Assembly: GCA_022766245.1 (NCBI GenBank)
Contig: JALEPL010000033.1
Location: 23,069-87,068 of the forward strand
Source of the DNA: Lachnospiraceae bacterium
Lineage (GTDB): Bacteria > Bacillota > Clostridia > Lachnospirales > Lachnospiraceae
Direction of reading: 5' to 3'
DNA: 64,000 bases
Shown here one piece after another: positions 17,886 to 26,541 of this stretch. The number at the start of each line of letters is the position of its first letter. The first letter of the stretch is position 1. Under the pieces are notes generated by a model that saw nothing but the letters and a program-made list of their open reading frames with translations, was not told the DNA's origin and did no database searches. The position numbers and the translations under genes are program-made.

Positions 17886-17939
17886 AATCATGTTGTTACC
17901 GCCTCATCAGAAGTGATTCAGCCTGTTCTGAACAGTTAC
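17886..17939 (+). repeat. Long intergenic repeat, copy A
   Basis: AATCATGTTGTTACCGCCTCATCAG-AAGTGATTCAGCCTGTTCTGAACAGTTAC. Confidence 0.75.
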
Positions 17940-17948
17940 AAACTTCCT

Positions 17949-17975
17949 TAAGAAAATGGGAGAAATGGCCGACAT
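17949..17975 (+). promoter_or_regulatory. Putative sigma-D (sigma-28) flagellar promoter
   Basis: TAAG (17949-17952) - N15 - GCCGACAT (17968-17975), close to TAAA-N15-GCCGATAT; located ~65 bp upstream of the FliK-like/flagellin cluster. Confidence 0.6.
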
Positions 17976-18040
17976 AGTAAATATAATGATGAAAGAGCAT
18001 AACTATGAAGGTACGGAATAGTTATGAAAGAGGTTTTTAC

Positions 18041-21000
18041 ATGAAGATTGAATCAGCCAGTATTTTAGACCCTTCGAAGCAGGCGGCGCCGATGCTTCGA
18101 CCGGAAGAACAACAAAATAGTGTGCGGACAGGGTCTGTGTTTCAGGTGGAGCAGAGTCGAAAGGCGCAGAATCTTTTGGACAATCCTACCTATGGAAAGC
18201 CTCAGAAGGAAGCGACCACAATAGAGGAGATTCAGCAGCAGGCATCGGAAATGGATGCGGTTCAGCAGAAGAACGAGATGCTGTTTGCATCCCAGACTAC
18301 CTCTGTCAGGGACGCAAAGGAACTGGAGGAGAATGGCCACTCTCTGTTGGATGATAAGATTGAGACCGTGGTGACAGAGACAGATAAGATTAAGATGATG
18401 CTGGCGAAGGCGGGCTGTGATATTAGCTGCTTTGGGGATGATCTGACAGAGGAGCAGCTAAGCGAGATGGCAGGAAGTGCGGTCTTAGCCTACCAGCTTG
18501 CGCAGGTACTGACTCAGGCAGATCTGCCGGCTTCAGAAGAAAATGTGTCTGATATGATGGATACCATTTCTGTGCTGAGCGAGGTTTCTGAGCTTTCCGA
18601 TGGCGCCATTCGCTATTTGCTGCAGAATGAGCTGGAGGCTACGCCGGAAAATCTGTTTAAGGCTCAGTTCTCCGGCAGTATGGCAAAGACTGTGGCAGAA
18701 GCGGAAGGGCAGATCGACTATACAGCGCTGCAGCCAGCAATTGAGCGTACTTTGGAGGAGATATCACTGGATATAAACAGTGAGAATGTGGAGGACGCAC
18801 AGTGGCTCATTGCCAATGAGCTTCCTCTTACTGCAGAGAATCTGACCCGGAAGCAGGCACTAGAAAATCTGGAGATGCCCATGGATCCCAAAAAACTGGT
18901 GCAGTCGATGACAGAGGGCATCGCTGCAGGAGTGCGTCCGAAGAATGTGATTTTGACCGAGGTGGGATCGGGACAGGAAGATGCGGCGGAAGAAATCTAT
19001 GAGACGATACAGAATGCGACAGATGAAGATGTCCGATATGTCTTGGATTCGGGAAAAGAACTTACGGTAGAAAATCTGAAATGGGCGAAAGAGGTGAATA
19101 AATCCTATGCACAGAACCCGAATCAGAAGAGTTATTCCAATGATACAGACAATGAGGACGGAAACAGGGACCATGCGTACCGTATGGTAAGAGCCATGAG
19201 ACAGCTGGAAGAGGTGCGTCTTGTGATGACTACGGAGGCAAATCTTGCATTGCTGAAAAAAGGGATATCCATCGATACCATGGACCTAGAGCAGCTGGTG
19301 GAAGAATTGAAGCAACAGGAGAGTGAACTGCAGATTCGTGGAAGCGATTCTCAAGAGCCTGAGCTGATACAGCAGAAACAGGCTCAGTATCTGATGCAGG
19401 AAGTGGAACAGATGAAAACCCTTCCGGCTTATGCCATTGGAAGTATGCCTGCCGATGAGCTGACCCTAAATGGATTAAAGGAGCAGGGCAGCAGGATACA
19501 GATGCAGATGGAGCAGGCCGGAGAGCGCTACGAAACCATGCAGACAAGACCGCGTCAGGATTTGGGTGACAATATTCAGAAGGCATTTCGAAATGTAGAT
19601 GATATTTTAAAGGATCTGAAACTGGATCCGACCAGGGTCAATCAGCGTGCGGTGCGGATTTTGGCGTATAATCACATGGAGATTACACCGGAGAGCATAC
19701 AGCAGATGAAGGCAGCGGACGAGATGGTTCAGCGCAGTTTTTCAAATCTGAAGCCTGCAGTGGTTGAGAGCATGATTAAGAGGGAGATTAATCCGCTGGA
19801 TATGAGTTTAAACGAGCTGAATGCAGTGGCGGAGGAAATACAGACGGAGCAGGGCATCAAAGAGGAAGAGGCGTTCAGCAAATATCTCTATAAACTGGAG
19901 CAGAATCAGCAGATCAGTGAAGAGCAGCGCAGTGCGTATATTGGAATTTATCGTCTCATTCGGCAGGTGGAAGCTTCAGATGGGGCGGTCATCGGCTCAC
20001 TGTTGCAGCAAGGCGGGGAGATGACCCTTCGGAATCTTTTGACCCAGGTTCGGACGTCAAAACATAAGGCCATGGATTACCGGGTGGATGATGAGTTTGG
20101 TGGTGTCACAGCTAAGGAGAATGGCACAGTGTCCATCACGGATCAGATTGAAGCGGCATATCAGCAGAATCTTTTGAAGGACATTCAGCAGAATATAACT
20201 CCGGAGCGGCTACGTATGCTGGGAAATGAAGAACAATGGATGGAATTGACGCCGGAGGAGATGGCAAACCAATTGAAGGAAATGGAGGAACCTTTAGAGG
20301 GGGAATATCAGTATCAGAGCCGCCAGCTGGAGTATCTGGCGCAGGCTGCGTCAGCCCCGGAGGAGGTCTATGCCATGTTGGATCACTATGACCTGCCGAT
20401 AACGGTAAACAATGTGCTGGCGGCCATGCAACAGTATTCTCAGAGAAACCGTCTGTTTCAGCAGATTTTTGGCAGTGAATCGAAAGCAGAGCTTTCACAG
20501 GAGCTTGAGGAGATTCAGGAAAAGCTGCTACGAGATTTTGGGGAAGCAGTAAAGACGCCCAAGGAGATGGCAGAGGCTCAGGAACGGTTGGCAGATACCG
20601 CAGAAAAAGTCATGAAGGACATGATGGTGGAGAAAGAGGATGTGACCAGTGTCGATATACGGGACATGAAAGTGGCCATGTCCCAGATTGCCCTGATGGG
20701 CGAGCAGGCGAAGGAGGAACAGTATGCAGTTCCTGTTTTGGTGCAGGGGGAAATGTGCAATGTATCCTTAAAGATTGTCCGGGGAGAGGACAAAAAAGGG
20801 CTGGTGGATATTTTGTTTGACACGGATCGTCTGGGCAAAGTGGCCGCTACGCTGCGAGCCACTAATAAGGGAGTATCTGCATATATTGCCACGGAAAAGG
20901 GGGAGACCGGGGAGCTTTTTGCCGGACAGGAAGCTTTTTTGAAAGAGCAGTTGGGCATGGAAGAAGGACAGGAGCTTCAGATGAGCTTTGCTGTCAGTGA

Positions 21001-21166
21001 AAATCTGGACATAAATGAGTTCGGAAAAGAGCATCAGACGATGTTTCGATATGGTGAGACACCGGAAGAACCGGTGCAGACGAAAACCCTGTACCGCATG
21101 GCAGAAAGTTTCCTGAACGTGGTTAAGTCCATAGAAAACGGAACCGATATACAAGGTAGTGAATAG
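18041..21166 (+). CDS. large FliK-like/DUF6240-type flagellar protein with internal helical repeats
   Basis: 1042 aa from the MKIESAS start (ORF 18005..21166). C-terminal LDILFDTDRLGKVAATLRATNKGVSAYIATEKGETGELFAGQEAFLKEQLGME resembles the hook-length control C-domain; followed by flagellin and FliS-like genes. Confidence 0.65.
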   Translation: MKIESASILDPSKQAAPMLRPEEQQNSVRTGSVFQVEQSRKAQNLLDNPTYGKPQKEATTIEEIQQQASEMDAVQQKNEMLFASQTTSVRDAKELEENGHSLLDDKIETVVTETDKIKMMLAKAGCDISCFGDDLTEEQLSEMAGSAVLAYQLAQVLTQADLPASEENVSDMMDTISVLSEVSELSDGAIRYLLQNELEATPENLFKAQFSGSMAKTVAEAEGQIDYTALQPAIERTLEEISLDINSENVEDAQWLIANELPLTAENLTRKQALENLEMPMDPKKLVQSMTEGIAAGVRPKNVILTEVGSGQEDAAEEIYETIQNATDEDVRYVLDSGKELTVENLKWAKEVNKSYAQNPNQKSYSNDTDNEDGNRDHAYRMVRAMRQLEEVRLVMTTEANLALLKKGISIDTMDLEQLVEELKQQESELQIRGSDSQEPELIQQKQAQYLMQEVEQMKTLPAYAIGSMPADELTLNGLKEQGSRIQMQMEQAGERYETMQTRPRQDLGDNIQKAFRNVDDILKDLKLDPTRVNQRAVRILAYNHMEITPESIQQMKAADEMVQRSFSNLKPAVVESMIKREINPLDMSLNELNAVAEEIQTEQGIKEEEAFSKYLYKLEQNQQISEEQRSAYIGIYRLIRQVEASDGAVIGSLLQQGGEMTLRNLLTQVRTSKHKAMDYRVDDEFGGVTAKENGTVSITDQIEAAYQQNLLKDIQQNITPERLRMLGNEEQWMELTPEEMANQLKEMEEPLEGEYQYQSRQLEYLAQAASAPEEVYAMLDHYDLPITVNNVLAAMQQYSQRNRLFQQIFGSESKAELSQELEEIQEKLLRDFGEAVKTPKEMAEAQERLADTAEKVMKDMMVEKEDVTSVDIRDMKVAMSQIALMGEQAKEEQYAVPVLVQGEMCNVSLKIVRGEDKKGLVDILFDTDRLGKVAATLRATNKGVSAYIATEKGETGELFAGQEAFLKEQLGMEEGQELQMSFAVSENLDINEFGKEHQTMFRYGETPEEPVQTKTLYRMAESFLNVVKSIENGTDIQGSE

Positions 21167-21223
21167 AAAATTGACAGGGATGGTCAATCGGTCGCAGGGA
21201 AGCGTGCCAAGAGAAAAGAGAAG

Positions 21224-22615
21224 GTGGAACGAATGAAGATAAACCATAATATGTCTGCAGTTGTGACCAACAAACAGCTGCTTCGCACAGAGGATGCGCT
21301 GAGCATTGCCATGGAACGGCTTTCCTCCGGACTCAGCATCAATCATTCCAAGGATAATCCTGCGGGAATGGCCATCAGCAATAAAATGAATCTCCAGATC
21401 GATGGACTGGATCAGGCTAGCCGGAATGCTTCCGACGGCACATCTGTTTTACAGACGGCAGATGGAGCTTTAAGTGAGATAACCTCTCTGATACAGAGAA
21501 TGCGGGAACTTTCCGTACAGGCAGCCAATGAAACCAATACGCAGGAAGATTTACATGCCATTCAGTTAGAGATTGATTCCCTCAGTGAAGAGGTGGATCG
21601 TGTCAGCAGAGACACAGAATTTAATAGTAAGACATTGCTGGATGGAACTGTGCAGAGGAGAGTATATGCGGAGAATGTAAGCCGGGTGGCTGTTTCCGAT
21701 GAAGTGGCAGCGGGAGCCTATAAGGTGACGATAGACAGGGCTGCGACCCAGGCCGTATCAGAAGCGGATAATGCCGTATTTGCCAATATGTCGTCAGCAG
21801 TGGGGGTGTCCGGCACCATAAGTATCAATGGAAGTTCTACACAGATTTTGGCAACGGATACGTATGCCGAAGCATTTGCAAAGATTCGCGATGCGGCAGA
21901 AATCGGTGAGACAGAGGCAGAAATAACAGCAGATGGAAAGCTGAGCCTTTCCTCTACCGCCTATGGAAGTGAAGGAAAGGTAGCAATCAGTATCAGTGAG
22001 GCAACATTGGCGGGGGCGCTGGGATATGGCTCTACGGATCCGGCGACTGCCTACGGAATGGATGCAAAGGTTTCCCTTACCAGTGGATTCACAGCGACAG
22101 CTACTGTGGAGCCGGATGGAAATAAGGTGACGGTGACAGATAAAAATGGTTTCAGCATGTCATTTCTGGCGGATCGTAATCTGCCAAATGGTACAGACAT
22201 TGTACTGGATGTGACAGATATTGGCACCATGAATATACAGGTGGGCTCCAATGAGAATCAGATTATTGCCGTGGATATCCCGGCAATAACCAGAGAGACA
22301 TTATATTTGGATGAAGTGAACGTAACTACAGTGACGGGCGCTTCCCGTGCTATCAGTCAGTTGGATGATGCCCTTGCCCGGGTATCCTCCGTGCGCTCGG
22401 CCATTGGTGCATACCAGAATCGTCTGGATTATGCGGTTACCAGTCTGGATGAAACCAGTGAAAATATGACTGCTGCCCTTTCCCGTATTCAGGACGTGGA
22501 CATGGCATTGGAAATGACTGAGTATACGAAGCAAAACGTACTGCAGCAATCAGCGATTTCTGTACTGAGTCAGGCAAATGACCAGCCGCAGCAGGTATTG
22601 CAGCTTCTGCAGTAG
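21224..22615 (+). CDS. flagellin
   Basis: Conserved D0/D1 ends: MKINHNMSAVVTNKQLLRTEDALSIAMERLSSGLSINHSKDNPAGMAISNKM and SAIGAYQNRLDYAVTSLDETSENMTAALSRIQDVDMALEMTEYTKQNVLQQSAISVLSQAN. Confidence 0.95.
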   Translation: MERMKINHNMSAVVTNKQLLRTEDALSIAMERLSSGLSINHSKDNPAGMAISNKMNLQIDGLDQASRNASDGTSVLQTADGALSEITSLIQRMRELSVQAANETNTQEDLHAIQLEIDSLSEEVDRVSRDTEFNSKTLLDGTVQRRVYAENVSRVAVSDEVAAGAYKVTIDRAATQAVSEADNAVFANMSSAVGVSGTISINGSSTQILATDTYAEAFAKIRDAAEIGETEAEITADGKLSLSSTAYGSEGKVAISISEATLAGALGYGSTDPATAYGMDAKVSLTSGFTATATVEPDGNKVTVTDKNGFSMSFLADRNLPNGTDIVLDVTDIGTMNIQVGSNENQIIAVDIPAITRETLYLDEVNVTTVTGASRAISQLDDALARVSSVRSAIGAYQNRLDYAVTSLDETSENMTAALSRIQDVDMALEMTEYTKQNVLQQSAISVLSQANDQPQQVLQLLQ

Positions 22616-22623
22616 GAGGGGCT

Positions 22624-23100
22624 ATGGACAAAGAGAAGAAACAGGAATTTACCAGACGAATTACTCAAAGTAACCGGGGACAACTGGTGGCAATCTGTTA
22701 TGAAATAGGGCTGACTTATCTGGGAGAAGCAATGTGTGCCGGGAATGCGATGGATTGGGAGGAATTTCGTGCAGCCCTCCGGCAGACGGACCAGGTGCTG
22801 GTTCATCTGCAGGAACGGTTGAATTTTCAGTATGATTTGTCCCGGAATCTATATCAGCTGTATGATTTTAGCCGCAGGCAGCTTATGCAGGCCATGTACC
22901 AGAGAAGTGTGGTTCCCGTGCAGCAGGTAGAACAGATTCTAAAAGAGCTGCATGAAGCATTTCAGGCAGTGGCTGCACAGGATGAATCAGCTCCGCTGAT
23001 GCAGAACGCACAGCAGGTGTATGCCGGAATGACCTATGGGAAAGAACAATTAAATGAAAGTTTTCAGGGCTTAGATCATTCCAGAGGATTCTTCGCATAA
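22624..23100 (+). CDS. FliS-like flagellin export chaperone
   Basis: RITQSNRGQLVAICYEIGLTYLGEA...LSRNLYQLYDFSRRQLMQAMYQR...VEQILKELHEAFQ; directly after flagellin. Confidence 0.75.
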   Translation: MDKEKKQEFTRRITQSNRGQLVAICYEIGLTYLGEAMCAGNAMDWEEFRAALRQTDQVLVHLQERLNFQYDLSRNLYQLYDFSRRQLMQAMYQRSVVPVQQVEQILKELHEAFQAVAAQDESAPLMQNAQQVYAGMTYGKEQLNESFQGLDHSRGFFA

Positions 23101-23245
23101 GGATCTGTAACTGCTCGGTATCCTTGCAGTTACGAGCGCAAATCCATGTTAAATTTGCTTCGCAAATGGATTTGTGCTTGCTAAATATATGTTTTCGTAC
23201 GGCATTCGCAGTAAATGAGTATGCCTACCGAAAGCTACATGAAAG

Positions 23246-23467
23246 CTACCTGGATTGTTCTATTTGTTTCACTCGTTGCAGCAGGAATTTGTATCTCAGT
23301 TGTGCGGAATTGACTTCATAAATATACGCATCGATGAGATCCGGGTCTACCACATTCTGAAAATTGGAATAGGCATAGTCTAAATCATCTTTCGTGCGGG
23401 CCAGGTCGGCCAAAAGCAACATATAATATTCATTTCTCGGTTTTTGATTCTTTGATATATGAAGCAT
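23246..23467 (-). CDS. DUF2508 (YaaL-like) family protein
   Basis: LLADLARTKDDLDYAYSNFQNVVDPDLIDAYIYEVNSAQLRYKFLLQRVK. Confidence 0.8.
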   Translation of the reverse strand: MLHISKNQKPRNEYYMLLLADLARTKDDLDYAYSNFQNVVDPDLIDAYIYEVNSAQLRYKFLLQRVKQIEQSR

Positions 23468-23512
23468 GTCATCCCCACTTTCTTATTTCCTGATTTATTA
23501 AAGATCTTGGGT

Positions 23513-23552
23513 CTGTTCAGAGGCTACCTCCAAAATGCTGCACTCTGAACAG
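23513..23552. repeat. Intergenic repeat, CTGTTCAGAG/CTCTGAACAG stem carrying ACCTCCAAAATGCTGC
   Basis: Perfect 10-bp inverted repeat; the internal 16-mer at 23526-23541 is the exact reverse complement of GCAGCATTTTGGAGGT at 16334-16349. Confidence 0.75.
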
Positions 23553-23562
23553 TTATATATTC

Positions 23563-23589
23563 GTATCTGTTCAGTACCTTCACAGACAC
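23563..23589. repeat. Palindromic intergenic repeat, copy 3
   Basis: GTATCTGT TCAGTACCTTC ACAGACAC GATTCGC. Confidence 0.7.
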
Positions 23590-23693
23590 GATTCGCAAAC
23601 CCATGAAAATCGGCTGCGCCGATGGGGTGTTAGGTGCCAGTGGCACCTGTTCAACACCGACCGAAGCGAAGCGTAGACTTTGCGCACACCTGA

Positions 23694-23747
23694 ATCATGT
23701 TCTTACGGCCTCATCAGCAAGTGATTCGGCCTGTTCTGAACAGTTAC
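23694..23747 (+). repeat. Long intergenic repeat, copy B
   Basis: AATCATGTTCTTACGGCCTCATCAGCAAGTGATTCGGCCTGTTCTGAACAGTTAC. Confidence 0.75.
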
Positions 23748-23750
23748 CGG

Positions 23751-25115
23751 TTATCTTTCATTTATGGGTTTATAGGACCGATGCTCGCCTATGTTGCGGT
23801 AAGCAGGACGCATGATTTTTCCGTTCTGGGTCAGTTCCTCTAAACGATGTGCACTCCAGCCTGCAATTCTTGCAATGGCAAAAATCGGTGTATACAGTTC
23901 CAATGGAAGATCCAGCATATGATACACAAAACCACTGAAGAAGTCTACGTTTGGACTTACACCTTTGTAGATTTTACGCTCTTTCGCAATAATCTGTGGG
24001 GCGAGACGTTCCACCAGTGAATATAGAGCAAATTCTTTTTCATATCCCTTTTCTACGGAAAGCTTCTCTACAAAGCCTCTGAATATCCTTGCACGGGGAT
24101 CGGACAGGGAATATACTGCATGACCCATTCCATAGATTAAACCTGCGTGGTCAAAAGCTTCCTTGTACAATAGTGCAGTCAGATACCTGCCTACTTCTTC
24201 TTCGTCAGTCCAGTCTTTTACCTGAACTTTCATATCCTCAAACATCTGAACAACCTTGATATTAGCACCGCCGTGTTTAGGACCCTTCAAAGAACCAAGG
24301 GAAGCCGCGATTACAGAATAAGTATCTGTTCCGGAGGAGGATACCAGGTGTGTGGTAAAGGTGGAGTTATTTCCACCGCCATGCTCCATGTGCAGAATCA
24401 GTGCAATGTCCAAAAGCTTTGCTTCCAAAGGAGTGTATTTACTGTCGGGACGCAGAATGTGCAGAATTGTCTCTGCGGTGGACAACTGCGGCTGGGGGGT
24501 ATGGATGAAGAGGCTGGCACCATCGTGGTAGTGGCGGTAAGCCTGATACCCATATACGGATAACAGTGGAAACAGACTGATCAGCTGCATACACTGACGC
24601 AGTACATTCGGGAGAGAAATGTCATTGGCCCGCTCATCGTACGCATACAGAGTCAGCACGCTTCTGGCCAATGTATTCATCATATCCTTGCTGGGAGCTT
24701 TCATAATAATATCCCGGACAAATCCAGTGGGAAGGGAGCGGTATTCGGAAAGAATACTGCAAAAATTATGCAGCTGTTCCTTGGTCGGTAGTTCACCGAA
24801 GAGGAGCAGATAGGTGCATTCTTCGAATCCAAAGTGACTGTCAGGGGAAATACCTTTTACTAAGTCCTCTACATTGTAGCCGCGATAAAAGAGCTGTCCA
24901 TCCGCTGGAACAGAAACACCATCCACGATTTTTGTGGAACTAACTTCAGATATATTGGTGAGTCCCACCAAAACGCCTTTACCATTTAAATCTCTCAGTC
25001 CGCGTTTAACATCATATTCAGAGTATAACTCAGATGGAATTTGATTTGCTTCAGAACATAATTTGGATAATGACATGATATCGGGGGTTAGCTCGTAAAA
25101 ACTGTTTGTTGTCAT
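23751..25115 (-). CDS. gltA: citrate synthase
   Basis: GVLVGLTNISEV...LFYRGYNVEDLV; HMEHGGGNNSTFTTHLVSSSGTDTYSVIAASLGSLKGPKHGGANI; GMGHAVY. Start at 25115 with SD. Confidence 0.93.
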   Translation of the reverse strand: MTTNSFYELTPDIMSLSKLCSEANQIPSELYSEYDVKRGLRDLNGKGVLVGLTNISEVSSTKIVDGVSVPADGQLFYRGYNVEDLVKGISPDSHFGFEECTYLLLFGELPTKEQLHNFCSILSEYRSLPTGFVRDIIMKAPSKDMMNTLARSVLTLYAYDERANDISLPNVLRQCMQLISLFPLLSVYGYQAYRHYHDGASLFIHTPQPQLSTAETILHILRPDSKYTPLEAKLLDIALILHMEHGGGNNSTFTTHLVSSSGTDTYSVIAASLGSLKGPKHGGANIKVVQMFEDMKVQVKDWTDEEEVGRYLTALLYKEAFDHAGLIYGMGHAVYSLSDPRARIFRGFVEKLSVEKGYEKEFALYSLVERLAPQIIAKERKIYKGVSPNVDFFSGFVYHMLDLPLELYTPIFAIARIAGWSAHRLEELTQNGKIMRPAYRNIGEHRSYKPINER

Positions 25116-25334
25116 TGCAACGCCTCCTTTACTCATTTTGTCGCCTCTTTGAGACATCAACTAAAGAATATCCTATCATATTTTATCGAATAAAAACAAG
25201 GGGAATTGTGGCACTTTTTGAAAAGTTAATATTACATTTAGAAAAAATTCATTATTTAAATGGATTTTTTATTGAGAATCATTTATCATACTTTCAGGAC
25301 ACATTTTAATTCTAAATTGGGAGGAATTTCTTTT

Positions 25335-25979
25335 ATGGAAAGCAAAAAAATATATGAATATGTGGACCATACTGTATTGAAGCCATACACCACGTGGGAG
25401 AATATTACAAAATTATGTGACGAGGCGATCGCCCACAACACAGCTTCTGTGTGTATTCCCAGCTGCTATGTGAAGAGAGTTCACGAGACTTACGGAGAAA
25501 AGCTGCGTATCTGTACCGTGGTAGGTTTTCCTTTGGGATATGCCAATACAGAGGGAAAGGTGGCGGAGACAAGGCAGGCTATTGCGGACGGAGCCTGCGA
25601 GATTGACATGGTCATCAATCTCTGTGATGTGAAAAACGGGGATTATCAGGCGGTAGAAGATGAAATCCGCACTCTGAAACATATTGTGGGAGATAAGGTG
25701 TTAAAGGTAATTGTTGAGACTTGCTATCTCACGGAAAAAGAAAAAATCGCCATGTGCCATGCGGTGACCAAAGCCGAGGCAGATTTTATTAAAACATCCA
25801 CCGGATTTGGAACAGCCGGAGCCACCTTGGAGGATGTGCGTCTGATGAAGGAACATGTGGGTCCGAAGGTTAAGATCAAAGCTGCCGGAGGAATCCGCAG
25901 CAGAGAAGATATGGAGGCTTACATTGAGGCAGGATGTCAGCGAATCGGATGCAGTTCGGCAGTGGATGCCCTGGGCTAG
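25335..25979 (+). CDS. deoC: deoxyribose-phosphate aldolase
   Basis: YVDHTVLKPYTTWENI, VVGFPLGYANTEGKVAE, DFIKTSTGFGTAGATLEDV, KAAGGIRS. Confidence 0.96.
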   Translation: MESKKIYEYVDHTVLKPYTTWENITKLCDEAIAHNTASVCIPSCYVKRVHETYGEKLRICTVVGFPLGYANTEGKVAETRQAIADGACEIDMVINLCDVKNGDYQAVEDEIRTLKHIVGDKVLKVIVETCYLTEKEKIAMCHAVTKAEADFIKTSTGFGTAGATLEDVRLMKEHVGPKVKIKAAGGIRSREDMEAYIEAGCQRIGCSSAVDALG

Positions 25980-26004
25980 TGCAAATAGGGTGTGAAGGAG
26001 GAGA

Positions 26005-26436
26005 ATGCAAATCATGAATCAGGAAGCATTAGTGGAAGAGGCAAAGAAAGCCAGAGAGTTTTCCTATTCCCCTTATTCCCATTTTCGGGTGGGGGCAGCA
26101 CTTCTTTGTGCCGATGGAAGTGTGTACACGGGATGCAATATTGAAAATGCAGCTTTTTCCCCTACTAATTGTGCGGAACGAACAGCTGTTTTTAAGGCGG
26201 TATCGGAAGGAAAAAAAGAATTTGTAAAAATAGCGGTGGTGGGGGATGATAAGACATATCTGTCTCCCTGCGGGGTATGCCGTCAGGTGCTGATGGAGTT
26301 TGTGGATCCCATGGAATTTGAAGTGATCATGGCAGGCGATTCTGACAGCATAAAAGTGGTAAAATTAGCGGAACTTCTGCCGGAATCCTTCTCTCCAATG
26401 AATCTTAAAAATCATGTAAAAAAAGATATTTTTTAG
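26005..26436 (+). CDS. cdd: cytidine deaminase
   Basis: YSPYSHFRVGAALLCADGSVYTGCNIENAAFSPTNCAERTA, SPCGVCRQVL. Confidence 0.95.
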   Translation: MQIMNQEALVEEAKKAREFSYSPYSHFRVGAALLCADGSVYTGCNIENAAFSPTNCAERTAVFKAVSEGKKEFVKIAVVGDDKTYLSPCGVCRQVLMEFVDPMEFEVIMAGDSDSIKVVKLAELLPESFSPMNLKNHVKKDIF

Positions 26437-26541
26437 ACAAAACAGATTGACAAAAAAATAACATAGTGTATATTGTTAAGTGAATATTTTGGTTAAAATA
26501 ATGGATTTCCATTATTTATATATTTTAAGGAGGAAAGAAAT

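Noticed and set aside
23603-23815. 70-aa ORF in the composite repeat region
   Set aside because: Made of repeat sequence and running into the antisense of gltA; no start-site support.
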